Source: Polyangium jinanense
GTDB taxonomy: Bacteria; Myxococcota; Polyangia; Polyangiales; Polyangiaceae
Reading direction: 5' to 3'
Assembly (NCBI RefSeq): GCF_028435365.1
Contig: NZ_JAGTJJ010000005.1
Coordinates: 310,001-374,000, forward strand
DNA: 64,000 nt
Shown: positions 7,332 through 17,000 of the stretch, piece after piece
How the letters are laid out: every line of letters begins with the position of its first letter
How positions within the stretch are numbered: the first letter of the stretch is position 1
The notes under the pieces: generated by a model
The model's input: the letters and a program-made list of their open reading frames with translations, nothing else
The model's database searches: none
What the model was told of the DNA's origin: nothing
Translations under genes and position numbers: made by a program

Positions 7332-9379
7332 AGCTCGACCCTCGCACCGAGAATGGCCAGCGCGGGCAAACCCGAGATGAAGCTCTTGCGGCTGAAATCG
7401 TAATTGTAAACGATCTCCTCGGGGTTCTCCTGGTTCGTCGCGTTCGTGACGTCGAGGGAAAGGACGACCGAGGCGCGGCGCAATACAATCGCCTTCTGCA
7501 CGCGGAGATCCAGGGCCTGGAAGCTCGGGAGGCGGGTTCCGTTCTGCGCGCCGAAGATCGGCTGGAAGCGGCCGGTCGTCACGTCGTCGAACGAGCCCAC
7601 GACGGGCGTGCGTGGCGCGCCCATGGCGTGGCGAAACCGGATGCCGAAGGTCCATCCGCGCCATTCGTAGCCTGCCGTCGCCGTGAGCACGTGCGTCTGA
7701 TCGTGATCGAAGAGCCGCGAGGACGCATCCCCCACGTAGCGCCGCTCGCTGCGGCTCGCGGTATAGGCGATCCATCCGTAAAGCCCATTCCGGAATTGCC
7801 TTCGCGTGAGGACCTGCACACCGAAGCTCTCGCCCTCGCCTTCCTGCGTGAGGGCGGCGGCGAGCTTCGGGGTGGGGAGCCGGCTGCGGACGATGAGGTC
7901 GTCAAGCGACACGAAAAAGCCGGTCACCTCGACGTCGAGGCTCGCGGGCAGGCGCACGGACGCTCCGGCGCTCGCGTGCGCCGCCCGCGAGAGCACGAGG
8001 TTTGGCGTGCCGAACACCGGGCCGAGATCCTCGGCCGCGGGTGGCTGGTGGTAGAGGCCTCCACTCGCGGAGAGCGTCACGTGCTGCACGGGGGAGACAC
8101 TCACCGAGAGCCGCGGAGCCAGCGCCGGTAAGAGGCGGGACGAGCCGATGCCAGGGGTTTGTCCCACGCGCGGGGTACTGCGGGAACCCTCCACCAGGAA
8201 AAGGTCGGCACGCAGCCCCGGCGTGACGAGAAAGGGCCCGAGGCGTAGCTCCGCGACGAAGAAAGGGCCGACGTCGATGATGTTGGTGCTCCAATCATCG
8301 GCATTGACGTCACTCCCGGGCGGCTGGCCAAAGACGTAAAGATCCCCTTCCCTCGGAGGCAACGTGAGCGAGCCCTGTCGGAACAGGCTCGCGCGGGACG
8401 CGAGGGCGTCTACGCCGGCCGTCACGACGATGGCCTGTGTGATCGGGACGCGATACGAGGCGCGCAGGCCATACCGCCACGTGAGCGTGTCCCGCGCCTG
8501 CGGCACGCCGCCGAACGAGGCGTCCCGACGCTCGCGATCCCTGCCGAAAAACGGGACGATGACGACGTTCGCGCCGTCGGACAGAGCGCGCGTGTACCGC
8601 AGATAGAATCGTTGAAAGGAGCTCTCGGTCGATTCGGTACGTGCCTTCGCGGGGTCGGACGATGGCTGCATGCGCGTGAGCTCGTCCCCCGCGCCGAGGA
8701 GCACCGCCGAGAGTTCCTCGTCCTCCCGGAGCGCGAGGGAGGCTTTGAACTGGTAATCGTGATACCGAGGGATGGGCACGACATCGAGGACGCTCGGCGG
8801 GGCCACGGCGGCGACGAGCCGATCGAAATGGCTCGCGCGCACCGCGGCCGCGACGCGCACGCGAGCGCCCACCGCGGCGCTCACCATGCCCGCGGCATCG
8901 AGGAAGTCCGCGCCAATCGATCCGTGAATGCCCTCCGCCGGAAGCTCCCGCGTGGTCACGCGGACGAGGCCGCCGAGCGCGCGGCCGTATTCGGCGCCAT
9001 ACGCGCCGGGCGCAAGGTCGATGGCCTGCACGAGGCCCGAAGGAAGCACGCCCCGAAGGCTATTGCCATGATAGAGGATCGGAATCTCCACGCCGTCCAC
9101 GGTGACGCGGCTATCCCCCGGCGCGGCGCCCCAGAGGACGAGCCCTCCCCCGAAATAGCCGCCGCGCGCGACGCCCGGCAGGCTCTCGACGATTCGAAGC
9201 GCATCGTCCCGGGTCCCCGCCACGCGCCGGGCTTCGTCGGCCCGAACCGTCGCGCGTCCCGGCTCCCGCTTGCGTGGCGCCGCGCGAACGGTGACCTCTC
9301 GTGGTTCGTCGGAATGGGCCGCCGTCGAAAAAGAGCACACGGCCAGCGCCGCCATCACGAATGCGGCGCGTCCCCTCAC
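7328..9379 (-). CDS. TonB-dependent outer-membrane receptor
   Basis: The 683 residues have a Sec signal (cleavage after STAAHS), then a plug domain: DDALRIVESLPGVARGG, VTVDGVEIPILYH, LAPGAYGAEYGRALGGLVRVTT. A 22-strand-type barrel rich in alternating aromatic strands follows, ending in LAILGARVEL. It should import a scarce ligand across the outer membrane using TonB energy. No separate TonB box could be fixed with confidence near the mature N-terminus. The ATG overlaps the preceding lipoprotein stop by four bases. Its place beside a PstS-like binding protein and a porin is unusual for a siderophore receptor and points to another ligand, possibly an oxyanion complex. Confidence 0.9.
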   Translation of the reverse strand: MRGRAAFVMAALAVCSFSTAAHSDEPREVTVRAAPRKREPGRATVRADEARRVAGTRDDALRIVESLPGVARGGYFGGGLVLWGAAPGDSRVTVDGVEIPILYHGNSLRGVLPSGLVQAIDLAPGAYGAEYGRALGGLVRVTTRELPAEGIHGSIGADFLDAAGMVSAAVGARVRVAAAVRASHFDRLVAAVAPPSVLDVVPIPRYHDYQFKASLALREDEELSAVLLGAGDELTRMQPSSDPAKARTESTESSFQRFYLRYTRALSDGANVVIVPFFGRDRERRDASFGGVPQARDTLTWRYGLRASYRVPITQAIVVTAGVDALASRASLFRQGSLTLPPREGDLYVFGQPPGSDVNADDWSTNIIDVGPFFVAELRLGPFLVTPGLRADLFLVEGSRSTPRVGQTPGIGSSRLLPALAPRLSVSVSPVQHVTLSASGGLYHQPPAAEDLGPVFGTPNLVLSRAAHASAGASVRLPASLDVEVTGFFVSLDDLIVRSRLPTPKLAAALTQEGEGESFGVQVLTRRQFRNGLYGWIAYTASRSERRYVGDASSRLFDHDQTHVLTATAGYEWRGWTFGIRFRHAMGAPRTPVVGSFDDVTTGRFQPIFGAQNGTRLPSFQALDLRVQKAIVLRRASVVLSLDVTNATNQENPEEIVYNYDFSRKSFISGLPALAILGARVEL

Positions 9380-10266
9380 GGGAGATCAAACTCCACCGCG
9401 AGGACACCGGCACCCCTGTCATGCGGCATAGCCTCGTCCGTGGGCCCGCTCTGTCCTGCGGACCGCGCGAGCGAGACGCCGCTCCGGAGGACATCGATCG
9501 ACCAGTTCGCGAAGCCTTCGCCACAGAGGGAAAACGTGTCGACACGAACGATGTAATGGCCGGGCGGCGGCTCGTCCTTCCAGACGACGTTCTCGATGCG
9601 CCTGCCGTCGATGACGCACCCCGCATTGGAGTCGAAATCGAGGATCGCGCCGGACTGCCACGCCGTGGGATCGACAGGCTGCCCGGGCGGCGGCAGCTCG
9701 TACGAGTTGATGTTGCGCTTGTAGATCTCGACGCCGTGCGGATCGACGACGTGCAGATCGAGGTCGGCCTCGCGATCCCAGCGAAGCGAGACGACGAGTT
9801 TTCCGTTGGGCGCGGCGATCGCCGTAGCTTTGAGCGGGTGACGGCTCGCGGGGCCGAAGTGGTCGTCCGCGTCGACGGCGCGCGCGAGGAGCTCGTACGA
9901 TCCTGCCCGCATATCGGGCGAAAACGAGAGGGAGATGTCGAACGTGGGGAACGCCGGCGATTGCACGTCGGGTAAGCCTGCGGGGACGATCCAGTACCCC
10001 GTGTCCCCGGCGAGGCCGAGCGCGACCGACGTGGCCTCCGGCGCGAGGGATCCCCGCAAGGGTTTGTCGATTTGCCCGGCCCGCACGCGATTCGTACCGA
10101 GGTCCACGGCGACCACGCCGGGTCCGCCATTCTCCTCTGGCATCGACCCCTCCACGTACGAGCCGGGCGCGACACGCATGTCCGCAAAGAGTCCAGGATC
10201 GGAGGGCACGCCGCCGCAGCCGGAGAGCCCTGGCAAAACCAGAACGAGCGCGTGCCACCGATTCAA
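9376..10266 (-). CDS. Predicted lipoprotein with a TTG start, between porin and TonB receptor
   Basis: The reading frame is open upstream, but the TTG at 10266 overlaps the porin stop as TTGA, exactly the coupling used by the other genes of this operon. It also puts a clean lipoprotein leader first (LNRWHALVLVLPGLSGC). This gives 296 residues. The central part contains SLRWDREADLDLHVVDPHGVEIYK, followed by CVIDGRRIENVVW and HYIVRVDTFSLCGEGFANW. That is the signature of secreted beta-sandwich proteins related to DUF2135/YfaP-like domains. I infer a periplasmic or surface-exposed accessory protein. The start-codon choice is an inference from spacing. Confidence 0.72.
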   Translation of the reverse strand: MNRWHALVLVLPGLSGCGGVPSDPGLFADMRVAPGSYVEGSMPEENGGPGVVAVDLGTNRVRAGQIDKPLRGSLAPEATSVALGLAGDTGYWIVPAGLPDVQSPAFPTFDISLSFSPDMRAGSYELLARAVDADDHFGPASRHPLKATAIAAPNGKLVVSLRWDREADLDLHVVDPHGVEIYKRNINSYELPPPGQPVDPTAWQSGAILDFDSNAGCVIDGRRIENVVWKDEPPPGHYIVRVDTFSLCGEGFANWSIDVLRSGVSLARSAGQSGPTDEAMPHDRGAGVLAVEFDLP

Positions 10267-11597
10267 AACGACACCTCCCCGCGGATCGCGAACGAGTCGT
10301 CCCCGAGCGTGGTCGGCAGCCCGCCCGCCGTCCGGCCGAGCGCGTTGTTCCGATGATCGTATTCGAGCACGACACGCAGCGCGGGAAACGGGTTGTCCCG
10401 CGCAAACGTCCACGTGGAGGGCGTGTACCGGAGCGCGGCGGCAATCGAGTACGTGGAATACGTGCTATCGCGGGGCACGAGGTCCTTGCCGCGTTGCTCG
10501 CTCGCGTCTTGGTCGGGGTTGTACCGATCGTAACGCACACCGATCATCGCATACCGACCGAGCTCCTGGGTGATGCCGACGTGAAAGCCGAGCTCACGCA
10601 GATCACGGCCCGTGCCGATCGGATCGGCGGGCTCGACGCCGCGGTCGAGGTTTTGCGCGCGCACGATTTCCCCGAAGAGGCACGATTCGCCGACGACCGG
10701 GAATTTCGCCGTGAGCCGCAGATCGGCGCCGAGCGCGAAGCGGTCGAAGTTCTCGGAGGGCGTGGCCGCGGTCCCGGGGATCACGCGGATCTCGGTCCCC
10801 TCCACGAGGCCATTTTCATTCTCGTCGCGCCAGACGAGGACATCCTTCGTGCTCGGCGTTCCCCGGTGCAGGCCCGTGCCGGAGAGGGCCGAAAACCCGC
10901 CCTGCACGCGAAGCCTCGTGAGCGGCCTCGTATCGACGCCGATGCGGCCGAGGACGTCCTTGCCGCCGTTCGGATCACGCGCCGGGAAAAACACCTGCCC
11001 GACCGGCTCGCCGTTCATGACGGCCACGGCATACCGAAAGACACGATATCCGCCCGAAAGGCGGAAGCCCAGGTCGTAGTTGCCCGGAAACAGCGCGCGG
11101 CTCGTCGTGCTTCGTTCGAGAAAGAGGCGGTTTCGCTCGCGCTCGGGTCCTTCGACGCCAAAAGGAATCTTGAAGAGGCCGAGCGTCGCCATGACGTAAG
11201 GCGGCGCCTCGGCGTTCGCGCCTTGCCAGCGCGCCGAGACCTCGGCCTCGATGACACGCGCGGCGGGTCCCTCGACGGTGTTCGCGTCGAGCTCGAGTGC
11301 GCCGCTCACGATGTGCGCGCTCGCCTCGGCGCGCAGGCGCGCCCGCGTGATCGTGAATCGATCCTCGTTGAGCGGCGCGCCAGTCGCAGGGTTGATCTCG
11401 TCCTGGGACGATTGCCGGTACGCCACGGCGTCGGCCTGCACGTAGCCCGAGAGGCGAAGGCGCACGGGCGGCTCCGGCGGCTTCGGCTTGGTCTCGGCCC
11501 ACGCAGCTCCGGACGCGCTCGCGACGAGCAGGCTCGCGAGCGCGACGAGCCGCCGAAATGCCTGTTCAGGGAAGCGGCGGAAGCGAGCCATCGGCAT
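10263..11597 (-). CDS. OprP/OprO-type (phosphate-selective-like) outer-membrane porin
   Basis: The 444 residues have a Sec signal (LVASASGAAWA) and a 16-strand-type barrel. The early strands read LRLSGYVQADAVAYRQS and RFTITRARLRAEAS; later ones read FKIPFGVEGPERERNRLFLERS and FPGNYDLGFRLSGGYR. These fit the porin O/P family, which includes anion-selective porins. The C-terminus has alternating barrel strands ending in FAIRGEVSF, with the terminal Phe favoured by BAM. The start overlaps the small lipoprotein gene by about 30 bp. Anion selectivity is known for Pseudomonas OprP; whether this one prefers phosphate, another oxyanion or an organic acid cannot be read here. Confidence 0.83.
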   Translation of the reverse strand: MPMARFRRFPEQAFRRLVALASLLVASASGAAWAETKPKPPEPPVRLRLSGYVQADAVAYRQSSQDEINPATGAPLNEDRFTITRARLRAEASAHIVSGALELDANTVEGPAARVIEAEVSARWQGANAEAPPYVMATLGLFKIPFGVEGPERERNRLFLERSTTSRALFPGNYDLGFRLSGGYRVFRYAVAVMNGEPVGQVFFPARDPNGGKDVLGRIGVDTRPLTRLRVQGGFSALSGTGLHRGTPSTKDVLVWRDENENGLVEGTEIRVIPGTAATPSENFDRFALGADLRLTAKFPVVGESCLFGEIVRAQNLDRGVEPADPIGTGRDLRELGFHVGITQELGRYAMIGVRYDRYNPDQDASEQRGKDLVPRDSTYSTYSIAAALRYTPSTWTFARDNPFPALRVVLEYDHRNNALGRTAGGLPTTLGDDSFAIRGEVSF

Positions 11598-11835
11598 TCA
11601 GGAGCGGCAGGTTCACGGCCTTGTCCACCTTCTCCGCGTCGGTGCAGGCGTTGATGATCTCCACGTGGCTCGTGGGCTCGGGGAAACATTCGGGCTCGCC
11701 CCCGGCCCCGCCGCTCCCGCCCGCGCCGCTGCTCGACGAGCTCCCCGCGGGGTTTGCCGGCGGATTCTCCTCGCCACACGCGCCTGCAAGCAAAGCGAGG
11801 ACGAAAAGACCCAACATGAAATGTCTCGTGCTCAT
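11566..11835 (-). CDS. Small lipoprotein with a Gly/Ser spacer
   Basis: An 89-residue protein whose ATG overlaps the binding-protein stop by four bases (11832-11835). The leader MLGLFVLALLAGACG ends in a lipobox Cys. A Ser/Gly spacer (SSSSSGAGGSGGAGG) follows, then about 45 residues with two Cys and VEIINACTDAEKVDK. The tail, NADGSLPPLP, runs into the porin gene. In homologous arrangements such a short protein may tether the adjacent binding protein, but that is inference. It belongs to no family that I recognise. Confidence 0.75.
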   Translation of the reverse strand: MSTRHFMLGLFVLALLAGACGEENPPANPAGSSSSSGAGGSGGAGGEPECFPEPTSHVEIINACTDAEKVDKAVNLPLLNADGSLPPLP

Positions 11836-13031
11836 TTCGCCTCGCAGAAGCCATGCCGGCACTTGCCGCCGCCACATTCGCCGTCTCCGCCGCACGTCTT
11901 GCACGCGGCGCTCGGCATTCCCACGCGGCTCTCGTAAAAACACCCGCACGGCTCGGCAGGGGTGTAGAGCGAGAGGTCGCCGCCCTCGAAGGAACGCGTG
12001 ACCTTCATCGCGCAGTCGGGGACGAGACCCTTCGAGATGACGACGTCGAGCGGATCGAACTCCGGCGCGGGAGAGACGGTCTTCGAGAGGATCATGTCGA
12101 CGAGGTACCGCACGCGGGGGTTCGTCACGGTCCCCTGCGCGTCGACCGGCGCGAGATACACCGTCGGGGACCAGATCGTATAATGGCCGTCCCGCACGTT
12201 GCGTTTGTCGAAGGACGTCGCCGTGGAGTCGGGGTAGTAGGCGTGCTTTTGCTTGAAGGCCTGGAACGCGAGCGCGTCGACCTTGTCCCGGTTGCCGTCG
12301 TAGATCTCGGCGCCGAGGATCCCGATCGTCTTCTCGGGATTCGGCGAGGTGGCGACGCCGCTCAGGACCTCGGAGGACTTGTCGAGCATCACCCCTTTCC
12401 ATTTCGCACCCGGCACGCCGATGGCCGCGGCCATCGTGAGCAGCGTGCTCTTCGTCGTCGTGCGGATGAAATAAAGCGACTCGTCGGTCCAGGGCTCGAC
12501 CTTCCCCGCAGAGCCGAAGCCAAAGACGAAATACGCCTCCTCCGCCGTGATCGCGCGCTGCGAGCTCGCCTCCGGGACGATGAAGACATACGGCTGCACG
12601 GGCCCCTGGAAGAGGCCGATCCCGGAGGGCGGCGGCGAGGGATCACAGGCGCTCACGAAGAGCGCCGAGATGGCGAGGTCGAGCGGGACGCCATTCGGGT
12701 CGATCGTGCACTGGGGCGCGGGTTTGCTCGGATCCCAGGTCGGATCCTCGGCGACCGAAGGGATGTAGAGCGGGTTCGTCGTGAGCTTCGTACCCTTGTA
12801 CATCGCGTCGATGTTCGTGCACGAGCCGCTCGTCTTGTAGATGAGCGTCATCGGGCTCGCCTGCGAGGCGCGTAGCTTCTGGCCGAGCGCCTTGAGGAGC
12901 GGCTCCTGCGTGTCCCCGCTCTGGATGTAGACGGGGTTTGGCAGGGCACTGCAATCCAGGGCGAGCGCCGAGCGCGGCGAAAGAAGCGCCGCGAGCGCCC
13001 CTGCCAGCATGGTTTGTCGGATCAATTTCAA
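11832..13031 (-). CDS. PstS-like substrate-binding protein with a Cys-rich C-terminal tail
   Basis: The 399 residues have a Sec signal without a lipobox (cleaved near SALA-LDC). The mature start, PNPVYIQSGDTQEPLLKALGQKL, resembles the opening strand-helix of type II periplasmic binding proteins of the PstS group. MTLIYKTSGSCTNIDAMYKG then matches the ligand-loop region. The last 35 residues or so are Cys-rich (CGCFYES, CKTCGGDGECGGGKCRHGFC), an EGF-like tail absent from classical PstS. No ABC permease lies in this operon, so the protein may act at the outer membrane or surface. The gene overlaps both neighbours by four bases and lies directly after a regulator that has the same binding fold. 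Confidence 0.8.
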   Translation of the reverse strand: MKLIRQTMLAGALAALLSPRSALALDCSALPNPVYIQSGDTQEPLLKALGQKLRASQASPMTLIYKTSGSCTNIDAMYKGTKLTTNPLYIPSVAEDPTWDPSKPAPQCTIDPNGVPLDLAISALFVSACDPSPPPSGIGLFQGPVQPYVFIVPEASSQRAITAEEAYFVFGFGSAGKVEPWTDESLYFIRTTTKSTLLTMAAAIGVPGAKWKGVMLDKSSEVLSGVATSPNPEKTIGILGAEIYDGNRDKVDALAFQAFKQKHAYYPDSTATSFDKRNVRDGHYTIWSPTVYLAPVDAQGTVTNPRVRYLVDMILSKTVSPAPEFDPLDVVISKGLVPDCAMKVTRSFEGGDLSLYTPAEPCGCFYESRVGMPSAACKTCGGDGECGGGKCRHGFCEAK

Positions 13032-13915
13032 GACTTACTCCTTCCGAACTGCAAAGCCCCGGCGCCCGTCGTGTCGTACCCCGCGTGCCGCGCGAGCCTG
13101 GCCCGGTATTTCCCGCTCTGGGCGAGCTCGCAGAGTGCGAGGACACGGCCGTCGCCGAGGTGCCCGGCACGAAACACGAGGCCATATGCCTCCGCCACGA
13201 CGGGCGTGAATCCGAGCCCCGCGTGCGCGGCCCATGCGCGCGACGCGAGCGCGACATCGGCGTCCCCACGCGCGACGGCCATGACCGCGTCCCTGTGGGA
13301 TCGATATTCCTCGGCATGCGCGTAGGCACGCTCGGGCTCGACACCCTCGCGAGACAAGGCCTCGTCGACGTGGTGGCGAATGCCCGCGGTCCTCGGCCGC
13401 GACGCGAGCCTGCGCCCCACGATGCCGGAGATCCTGCGCAGCCGCAGGCCCTTTCGATGCGCGATGCCGAGCTCACGCACGGCGAGGTGGAGCCACGCGA
13501 GCTTTTCGCCACCGAGCGACGCCGGAGCATGATCGCCGTGGCAGCCCGCGCCGAGCACGGCGCCGCTCCCCAGCCGGACGAGGCCCGTCGCATGATCCGC
13601 GAGGACGAAGCCCACGAGCGGAGCGGAGCGCTCGCGGCTTTCGTCGAACAAGGCCTCGATCGCAAGGTCCCCGTTCGCCGCGAGCAAGGGCGGAGGGGAA
13701 GCCTCGGGCGCCTCCGCAGGCTCTGCTTCCGGCGCGCCCCGGCTCCACGCGAGCACGTCGGCCTCGTCGTAACGCCACTCGTCGCCGACGCGGCGCGCGG
13801 GGAGCCCGCGCTTGAGGAGCCGGTAGACGTGCTTCGGATGAACACGAAGCAGCGCCGCGACCTCGTTCGTCGTGAGCAAGGCCGCGGACCGTCGGGGAAG
13901 TGCGTCGTTACCCAA
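13028..13915 (-). CDS. One-component regulator: excisionase-type HTH fused to a periplasmic-binding-protein-like sensor domain
   Basis: Residues about 13-60 are an HTH_17/excisionase-type winged helix (LLTTNEVAALLRVHPKHVYRLLKRG, then WRYDEADVLAW). Residues about 75-290 resemble the cytoplasmic PBP_like domain of molybdate/tungstate-type regulators (COG1910): HRKGLRLRRISGIVGRR, HRDAVMAVARGDADVALASRAWAA, LGFTPVVAEAYGLVF. The protein should bind a small ligand and control the six genes that follow, which overlap from 13031 on. The start is uncertain. The TTG at 13915 is the only in-frame option near the 5' end after a stop, and another TTG at 13879 would move the repeats at 13907-13946 wholly upstream. 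Neither has a good ribosome site. Confidence 0.82.
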   Translation of the reverse strand: MGNDALPRRSAALLTTNEVAALLRVHPKHVYRLLKRGLPARRVGDEWRYDEADVLAWSRGAPEAEPAEAPEASPPPLLAANGDLAIEALFDESRERSAPLVGFVLADHATGLVRLGSGAVLGAGCHGDHAPASLGGEKLAWLHLAVRELGIAHRKGLRLRRISGIVGRRLASRPRTAGIRHHVDEALSREGVEPERAYAHAEEYRSHRDAVMAVARGDADVALASRAWAAHAGLGFTPVVAEAYGLVFRAGHLGDGRVLALCELAQSGKYRARLARHAGYDTTGAGALQFGRSKS

Positions 13916-13946
13916 GGTAGCCGGATGTTACCTAATGTTACCCGTG
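13907..13946. promoter_or_regulatory. Four tandem 10-bp repeats at the head of the seven-gene operon (candidate operator)
   Basis: On the plus strand four consecutive 10-mers begin at 13907, 13917, 13927 and 13937. Units 1, 3 and 4 share GTTACC; unit 2 is degenerate (GTAGCC). One helical turn separates each copy, so all lie on the same DNA face. Excisionase/BldC-type HTH proteins are known to bind head-to-tail direct repeats cooperatively, and the first gene encodes such an HTH. The repeats overlap the annotated TTG start, which favours autoregulation or a start further downstream. Confidence 0.6.
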
Positions 13947-14058
13947 AAGGACAAAAGATCGCGACGACCGCGTCGGCGGGACCTCGATCTCGACTTTCGG
14001 GGGAGGGAGGCCGCGCCCCGGTCAGGGCGCGGCGAGGAGGGAGAACGAGAGGGGAGAA

Positions 14059-17000
14059 TCAGGCCGAGCGACGACGACGGCGCAGGCCGAAGGCCGCAAC
14101 GATGAGCAGAGCGCCCATGCCGCCGGCCGTGGAGGATTCCGACGCCGTACGGCAGCCGCAGCCGCCGCCATCGGTCGTCTGTCCGCCGCCGCCGGCGCCC
14201 GGCGGGCGGCCGCCCATGCCGCCTTCTCCACCGGCGCCGCCGGCACCACCATTGCCACCCGCGCCGCCGGCGCCACCATTGCCACCCGCGCCGCCGGCGC
14301 CACCATTGCCGCCCGCGCCGCCATTGCCGCCCGCGCCGCCGGCGCCACCCGCGCCGCCAGCACCGCCGACGCCGCTCATCGAGGGCACGCACCACTCCAT
14401 GACCGGATCACACTCGTACTCCGGGGCGCACTGGCTGTTCGTCGTGCAGCTCGTCGCGCACTTCGTCCCTTCGCACGCATACCCGGGCACGCACGAGGTT
14501 TCCGTGCCCGCGACGCACGTGCCGCTGCCGTCGCACTGGGACGGGTTCGTCTGCGTGGTCCCCGTGCACGTGCCCGACGCGCATTGCGTGCCGGACGCGT
14601 GGAGCGCGCACGCGCCATTGCCGTTGCACTGGCCGTTCTGGCCGCAGGTCGTGGGCACCTGGGCCGCGCACTCGCTATCCGGATCGGTGCCGTTCTTGAT
14701 CGGGCCGCACGCGCCGTCCGCGCCCTGGCCCTTCTTCGCCGTGGAGCAAGCCTCGCACCCGCCATTGCACGCCGCGTCGCAGCAGACGCCGTCGACACAG
14801 AAGCCCGAGCCGCACTCCGACGCGTTCGAGCAAGGCGCGCCCGGCGAGCCCGCGGGCTTGCAAGCGCCGGCCGTGCAGACGTTGCCCGGCAAGCACTCGT
14901 TGCTGTTCGTGCAGGGGTTCTTGCATGTCCCGCCCGAGCAGACGTACGGCGCGCAGTCCTGCCCCATCGCGTCGTTCACGCACTGGCCCGACCCATTGCA
15001 GATCTGGCCCGCGACCACGCTGCCCTGGCAGGTGCTGACGCCGCAGGAGGTGCCCTGCGGATGGAGCTGGCAAGCGCCCGAGCCATTACAAACGCCGGTT
15101 TGTCCGCAGCTCGACGCCGCTTGCGTGACGCACTCGCTGTCGGGATCGACGCCGAGCGCGATCGGGCCGCACACGCCGTCCGTGCCGCTGCCCTTCTTCG
15201 CCACGGTGCACGCCTGGCAGAGGCCGCCGCACGCCGTGTTGCAACAGACGCCGTCGACGCAGGAGCCCGACGCGCACTGGGCGTTCGTCATGCAAGCGCC
15301 GCCATTCGCGAGCGGCGGGACGCACGCGCCCATGACGCAGGCGTTGCCGCCCGCGCAATCGGCGTTCGTCGTGCACGCGCCCTGGCAAGCGCCGCCCGAG
15401 CACGCGTACGGCGCGCAGTCCTGCCCCATCGCGGAAGGGATGCACGTGCCCACGCCGTCGCAGACCTGGCCCTTGAGCACCGTGCCCTGGCAGAGCGGGC
15501 TGCCGCAGGACGTGCCCGCCGCGTGGAGCTGGCAAGCGCCGGCGCCGTTGCATTGCCCCGTCCGGCCGCAGGTCGCGGCCGCCTCGGCCGAGCAGTCGCT
15601 ATCCGGATCGGCGCCGGCCACGATCGGCCCGCACGTGCCGTCGGCGCCCGCGCCCTTCTTGCCCGCCGAGCACGCCTGGCACGTGCCCGTGCAGCTCGTG
15701 TTGCAGCAGACGCCGTCGACGCAGTTCGCCGACTGGCAATCGGAGTTCGCCGTGCACTGCGCGCCGTTGCCGAGCAGGCCCACGCACGCGCCGCCCACGC
15801 ACGAGAAGCCGGACGCGCAATCCGCGCCCGTCGTGCATGAGGTCTTGCACATGTTCGCCCCGCACGCGTAGGGCGCGCAGCTCGTCGGCATGCCGCTCGC
15901 CGCGCACGTCCCGGCGCCGTCGCAGGTCTGCGGCTGGAGCGAGCCGGCATTGCAGGTCGAGCCGCAGCTCGTGCCCGAAGCGTAGAGCTTGCACGCGGCC
16001 GCGCCGTTGCAGCTCCCGGTCGTGCCGCACGAGCTCGCGCCCTGGTCGGTGCACTCGTTGTCGGGATCGGTGTCGACCTTGATCGGTCCGCAGACGCCGT
16101 CGACGCCCGCGCCCTTCTTCGCCGCGGTGCACGCCTGGCAGGTGCTCGTGCAGGCCGCGTCGCAGCAGACGCCGTCCGCGCAGAAGCCGCTCACGCATTG
16201 CGCGCCGATCGAACACGCCGCGCCGTTCGCGCCCGGCGAGACGTCCGAGAGGACACGCGCGCGGGCCCGATCCGAGCCGTACGGCTGCTGCGGGTCGAAC
16301 CGGTAGTACGCGGCGAGGACCTCCTGCGGCTTGCCCGCCGCGAGCTGCGGCCGGAGTTCGAGCTGCAGCACGTCGTTCGCCACGACGAACCCGCTCGCAT
16401 CCTTGTTCGTGCCGGTGCTCGAGATGCGCGCGCCGTAGACGTCTTGATAGTTCTGGGTCGTACGATCGTCCTGCCAGACGACCCAGTACTGCGTGCCGTC
16501 CCAGGCCGTGGCGGGGAAGTTCTGGGTGTTCGCCGCGCTGCTCACGTTGATGCCGACGACGTCGAGCACCGTGCCCGCGGCGTTCACGCGGGCGCCGCGC
16601 ACGTTGGAGTCGTCGTTCCAGGCGACGAACCAGTCCACCCCGTTCGACGCGACCGCGGCGTTCGTCTCCGCCGAGCCCACGACGGCCGACACGGGGATCG
16701 CGAGCGCGCCCGCGTCGAGGACCGCGCCGGCGGGCGTCACGCGCGAGCCGAAGATGTCGTTCGCGTTCGTCGGCTTGGTCCAGGCGACGAGGTAGTTCGT
16801 GCCGTTGTATGCGACCGCGGGCAGCGACCCGCCGCCGGTCGAGACCTTGACGCCCGCGGGATCCAGCACGGTCGACGACGGCGCGACGCGCGCGGCAAAG
16901 ATCTCCGAGCTCGTGGCGTCGCGCCACGTGACGAGCCAGTTCGTCCCGTCCGCGGCGACGGCGGGGTTCGTCTGGTTGCCGGCCGCCGTGTTCACCGGGA

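Noticed and set aside
14226..14370. Short direct DNA repeats that could suggest a CRISPR or minisatellite
   Set aside because: They encode Gly-Gly-Ala/Asn repeats in a surface protein spacer, have no uniform spacers, and stay in frame.
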